Positions 61,598 through 64,000 of a stretch of DNA of 64,000 nt are shown here, piece after piece. Source of the DNA: Siphonodentalium dalli (lineage: Eukaryota; Mollusca; Scaphopoda; Gadilida; Siphonodentaliidae); assembly GCA_032622095.1 (NCBI GenBank), contig CP136062.1, forward strand, positions 33,666,918-33,730,917, read 5' to 3'. Position numbers and translations under genes: made by a program. Within the stretch, counting starts at the first letter, position 1, and each line of letters opens with the position of its first letter. The notes beneath the pieces are model-generated. The model did no database searches. It was not told the DNA's origin and saw only the letters and a program-made list of their open reading frames with translations.

Positions 61598-64000
61598 GGG
61601 TTGATGGGTTGATGGAGTTGTGTGATGACTATGAGGTTGGTTAAATTACTAGCCTGGGTTGATGGAGTTGTGTGATGACTATGAGGTTCGTTAATTTACT
61701 AGCCTGGATTGATGGAGTTGTGTTATGACTATGATTGTGGTTAATTTACTAGCCTGGGTTGATGGAGTTGTGTGATGACTATGAGTTTGGTTAATTTACT
61801 AGCCTGGGTTGATGGAGTTGTGTTATGACTATGATGTTCGTTAATTTACTAGCCTGTGTTGATGGAGTTGTGTGATGACTATGATGTTGGTTAATTTACT
61901 AGCCTGCGTTGATGGAGTTGTGTGATGACTATGATGTTGGTTAATTTACTAGCCTGGGTTGATGGAGTTGTGTTATGACTATGAGGTTGGTTAATTTACT
62001 AGTCTGGGTTGATGGAGTTGTGTGATGACTATGAGGTTGGTTAATTTACTAGCCTGGGTTGATGTAGTTGTGTTATGACTATGAGGTTGGTTAATTTACT
62101 AGCATGGGTTGATGGAGTTGTGTGATGACTATGCGGTTGGTTAATTTACTAGCCTGGGTTGATGGAGTTGTGTGATGACTATGAGGTTGGTTAATTTACT
62201 GGCCTGTATTGATGGAGTTGTGTGATGACTATGATTGTGGTTAATTTACTAGCCTGGGTTGATGGAGTTGTGTGATGACTATGAGGTTGGTTAATTTACT
62301 AGCCTAGATTGATGGAGTTGTGTTATGACTATGAGGTTGGTTAATTTACTATCCTGGGTTGATGGAGTTGTGTTATGACTATGAGGTTGGTTAATTTACT
62401 AGTCTGGGTTGAAGGAGTTGTGTGATGACTATGAGGTTGGTTAATTTACTAGCCTGGGTTGATGGAGTTGTGTAATGACTATGAGGTTGGTTAATATACT
62501 AGCCTGGGTTGATGGAGTTGTGTGATGACTATGAGGTTGGTTAATTTACTAGTCTGGATTGATGGAGTTGTGTGATGACGATGAGGTTGGTTAATTTACT
62601 ATCCTGGGTTGATGGAGTTGTGTTATGACTATGATTGTGGTTAATTTACTAGCCTGGGTTGATGGAGTTGTGTGATGACTATGAGGTTGGTTAATTTACT
62701 ATCCTGGGTTGATGGAGTTGTGTTATGACTATGATTGTGGTTAATTTACTAGCCTGGGTTGATGGAGTTGTGTGATGACTATGAGGTTGGTTAATTTACT
62801 AGCCTGGGTTGATGGAGTTGTGTTATGACTATGAGGTTGGTTAATTTACTAGTCTGGGTTGATGGAGTAGTGTGTTGACTATGATTGTGGTTAATTTACT
62901 ATCCTGGGTTGATGGAGTTGTGTGATGACTATGTGGTTGGTTAATTTACTAGCCTGGGTTGATGTAGTTGTGTTATGACTATGAGGTTGGTTAATTTACT
63001 AACCTGGGTTGATGGAGTTGTGTAATGACTATGAGGTTCGTTAATTTACTAGCCTGGGTTGATGGAGTTGTGTGATGACTATGAGGTTGGTTAATTTACT
63101 AGCCTGGGTTGATGGAGTTGTGTGATGACTATGAGGTTGGTTAATTTACTAGCCTGGGTTGATGGAGTTGTGTTATGACTATGAGGTTGGTTAATTTACT
63201 AGCCTGGGTTGATGGAGTTGTGTGATGACTAAGAGTTTGGTTAATTTACTAGCCTGGGTTGATGAAGTTGTGTGATGACTATGAGGTTCGTTTAATTTAC
63301 TAGCCTGGGTTGATGGAGTTGTGTTATGACTATGAGGTTCGTTAATTTACTAACCTGGGTTGATGGAGTTGTGTGATGACTATGAGGTTCGTTAATTTAC
63401 TAGCCTGGGTTGATGGAGTTGTGTTATGAATATGATTGTGGTTAATTTACTAGCCTGGGTTGATGGAGTTGTGTGATGACTATGGTGTTGGTTAATTTAC
63501 TAGCCTGGGTTGATGGAGTTGTGTGATGACTATGTGGTTCGTTAATTTACTAGCCTGGGTTGATGGAGTTGTGTTATGACGATGAGGATCGTTAATTTAC
63601 TAGCCTGGGTTGATGGAGTTGTGTTATGACTATCAGGTTGGTTAATTTACTAGCCTGGGTTGATGGAGTTGTGTTATGACTATGAGGTTGGTTAATTTAC
63701 TAGCCTGGGTTGATGGAGTTGTGTGATGACTAAGAGTTTGGTTAATTTACTAGCCTGGGTTGATGAAGTTGTGTGATGACTATGAGGTTCGTTAATTTAC
63801 TAGCCTGTGTTGATGGAGTTGTGTTATGACTATGAGGTTCGTTAATTTACTAACCTGGGTTGATGGAGTTGTGTGATGACTATGAGGTTCGTTAATTTAC
63901 TAGCCTGGGTTGATGGAGTTGTGCTATGAATATGATTGTGGTTAATTTACTAGCCTGGGTTGATGGAGTTGTGTGATGACTATGGTGTTGGTTAATTTAC
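61598..64000. repeat. Q block, cut by the window end (2,403 bp present)
   Basis: Third Q copy, with CTGCGTTG (61,902), TAGCATGGG, CTGTATTG, GACGATGAGG, GGAGTAGTG, TATGTGGTTGG and the paired GACTAAGAGT segments 501 bp apart. As in the 52533 copy, the 50-bp GATGAAG/GAATATGAGG monomer between them is missing. Private changes are TATGCGGTTGG (62,132), TACTGGCC (62,198), CCTAGATTG (62,305), TAACCTGGG (63,000), an extra T at about 63,291 and TATGTGGTTCG (63,532). Confidence 0.88.
63286..63302. other. 51-bp monomer from an extra T
   Basis: TTCGTTTAATTTAC has one T more than the usual TTCGTTAATTTAC. No other copy of this Q monomer has it, so it is a private insertion or a homopolymer sequencing error. 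Confidence 0.85.

Larger units (their letters stand above)
1..64000. repeat. 50-bp tandem satellite array filling the whole window
   Basis: Every base belongs to a head-to-tail array of a 50-bp monomer in one orientation. In register from base 1, the monomer opens GACTATGAGG, has TTAATTTACTAG at positions 15-26 and TTGATGGAGTTG at 33-44, and ends GTGTGAT. There are 1,275 complete monomers plus 23 bases: 63,977 bases minus a net 227 indel bases equals 1,275 x 50. Neighbours usually differ at zero to four positions, drawn from a small recurrent set: 9-11 (GAGG, GATG, GAGT or GATTG forms), 13 (G or C), 26-27, 31-32, 38-39 and 48 (G, T or A). There is no inversion, interspersed element or unique spacer. 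This is satellite DNA typical of eukaryotic heterochromatin; the family is not recognised. No frame stays open in the consensus beyond about 34 codons. Confidence 0.98.

Noticed and set aside
1-64000. Protein-coding tandem repeat or long ORFs
   Set aside because: The 50-bp period shifts frame each monomer. The + consensus carries stops at monomer positions 6, 16, 24, 34, 47 and 50, and the reverse strand carries four. Open runs are about 20 codons (+) or 34 codons (-), so no coding sequence is supported.
1-64000. CRISPR array
   Set aside because: The whole 50-bp unit repeats. There are no unique spacers between short repeats and no cas genes.
1-64000. CENP-B box suggested by TTCGTT in many monomers
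   Set aside because: Only the TTCG half is present. The required A and CGGG downstream are replaced by TTAATTTACTAG, so the conserved core of the box is not met.
1-64000. C/D snoRNA cluster suggested by the recurrent TGATGAC (C-box-like)
   Set aside because: There is no properly spaced D box (CTGA) with terminal stem in the consensus. The motif is simply part of the satellite monomer.
1-64000. Telomeric or simple-sequence repeat
   Set aside because: The unit is a complex 50-mer without TTAGGG-, TTTAGGG- or TTAGG-type tandem runs.
1-64000. Transposon remnants or target-site duplications between blocks
   Set aside because: All block junctions stay in the 50-bp register and no non-satellite sequence was found at any of them.

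Overview
The whole 64-kb window is one uninterrupted tandem satellite array. The monomer is 50 bp, head-to-tail and in a single orientation from first base to last. I see no gene, RNA gene, transposon, promoter or unique sequence. Counting in register from base 1, the window holds 1,275 complete monomers plus 23 bases of the next. The length balances exactly once these indels are counted: 27 eight-base duplications, ten single-G insertions, two other 1-base insertions and one 1-base deletion. Tens of kilobases of divergent tandem repeat with nested higher-order structure indicate heterochromatin of a eukaryote (centromeric, pericentromeric, subtelomeric, or a sex or B chromosome block), read through by long-read assembly. 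I do not recognise the monomer and cannot name the species.

The monomer begins GACTATGAGG (positions 1-10), carries an AT-rich patch TTAATTTACTAG (15-26), and then a G/T-rich half with TTGATGGAGTTG (33-44). The consensus + strand is about 17 G, 4 C, 19 T and 10 A, so it is 72% G+T and 42% G+C. It has no CpG unless position 13 is C. Monomers differ at a few recurrent positions (3, 9-11, 13, 19-20, 26-27, 31-32, 38-39, 48-49). Strings of variants therefore act as barcodes that reveal larger repeat units.

Layout. (1) 1-9.05 kb: a left domain with two almost identical superunits of 4,001 and 3,901 bp; monomers here are 50 bp, or rarely 51 bp. (2) 9.05-about 32.5 kb: a middle domain with superunits of about 6.8, 7.5, 3.1 and 4.3 kb, in which both the 51-bp variant and a 58-bp variant (internal GGTTGATG duplication) occur. 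(3) About 32.5-64 kb: a right domain with no 51-bp variant and many 58-bp variants, delimiting blocks of 50n+8 bp. Its last 17 kb is built from a 1,358-bp block (called P here) and a longer block (called Q). These form a composite P+Q unit of 4,266 bp and, near the end, tandem P copies.

Nothing is encoded. The 50-bp period is not a multiple of three and each monomer carries stops, so consensus frames close after about 20 codons on + and about 34 on -. Any biology lies in chromatin, recombination or non-coding transcription. The clearest signals are the nested higher-order repeats, marker indels with separate spatial ranges, shared deletion junctions that order the amplification steps, and almost identical multi-kilobase copies that are either very recent expansions or assembly duplications.
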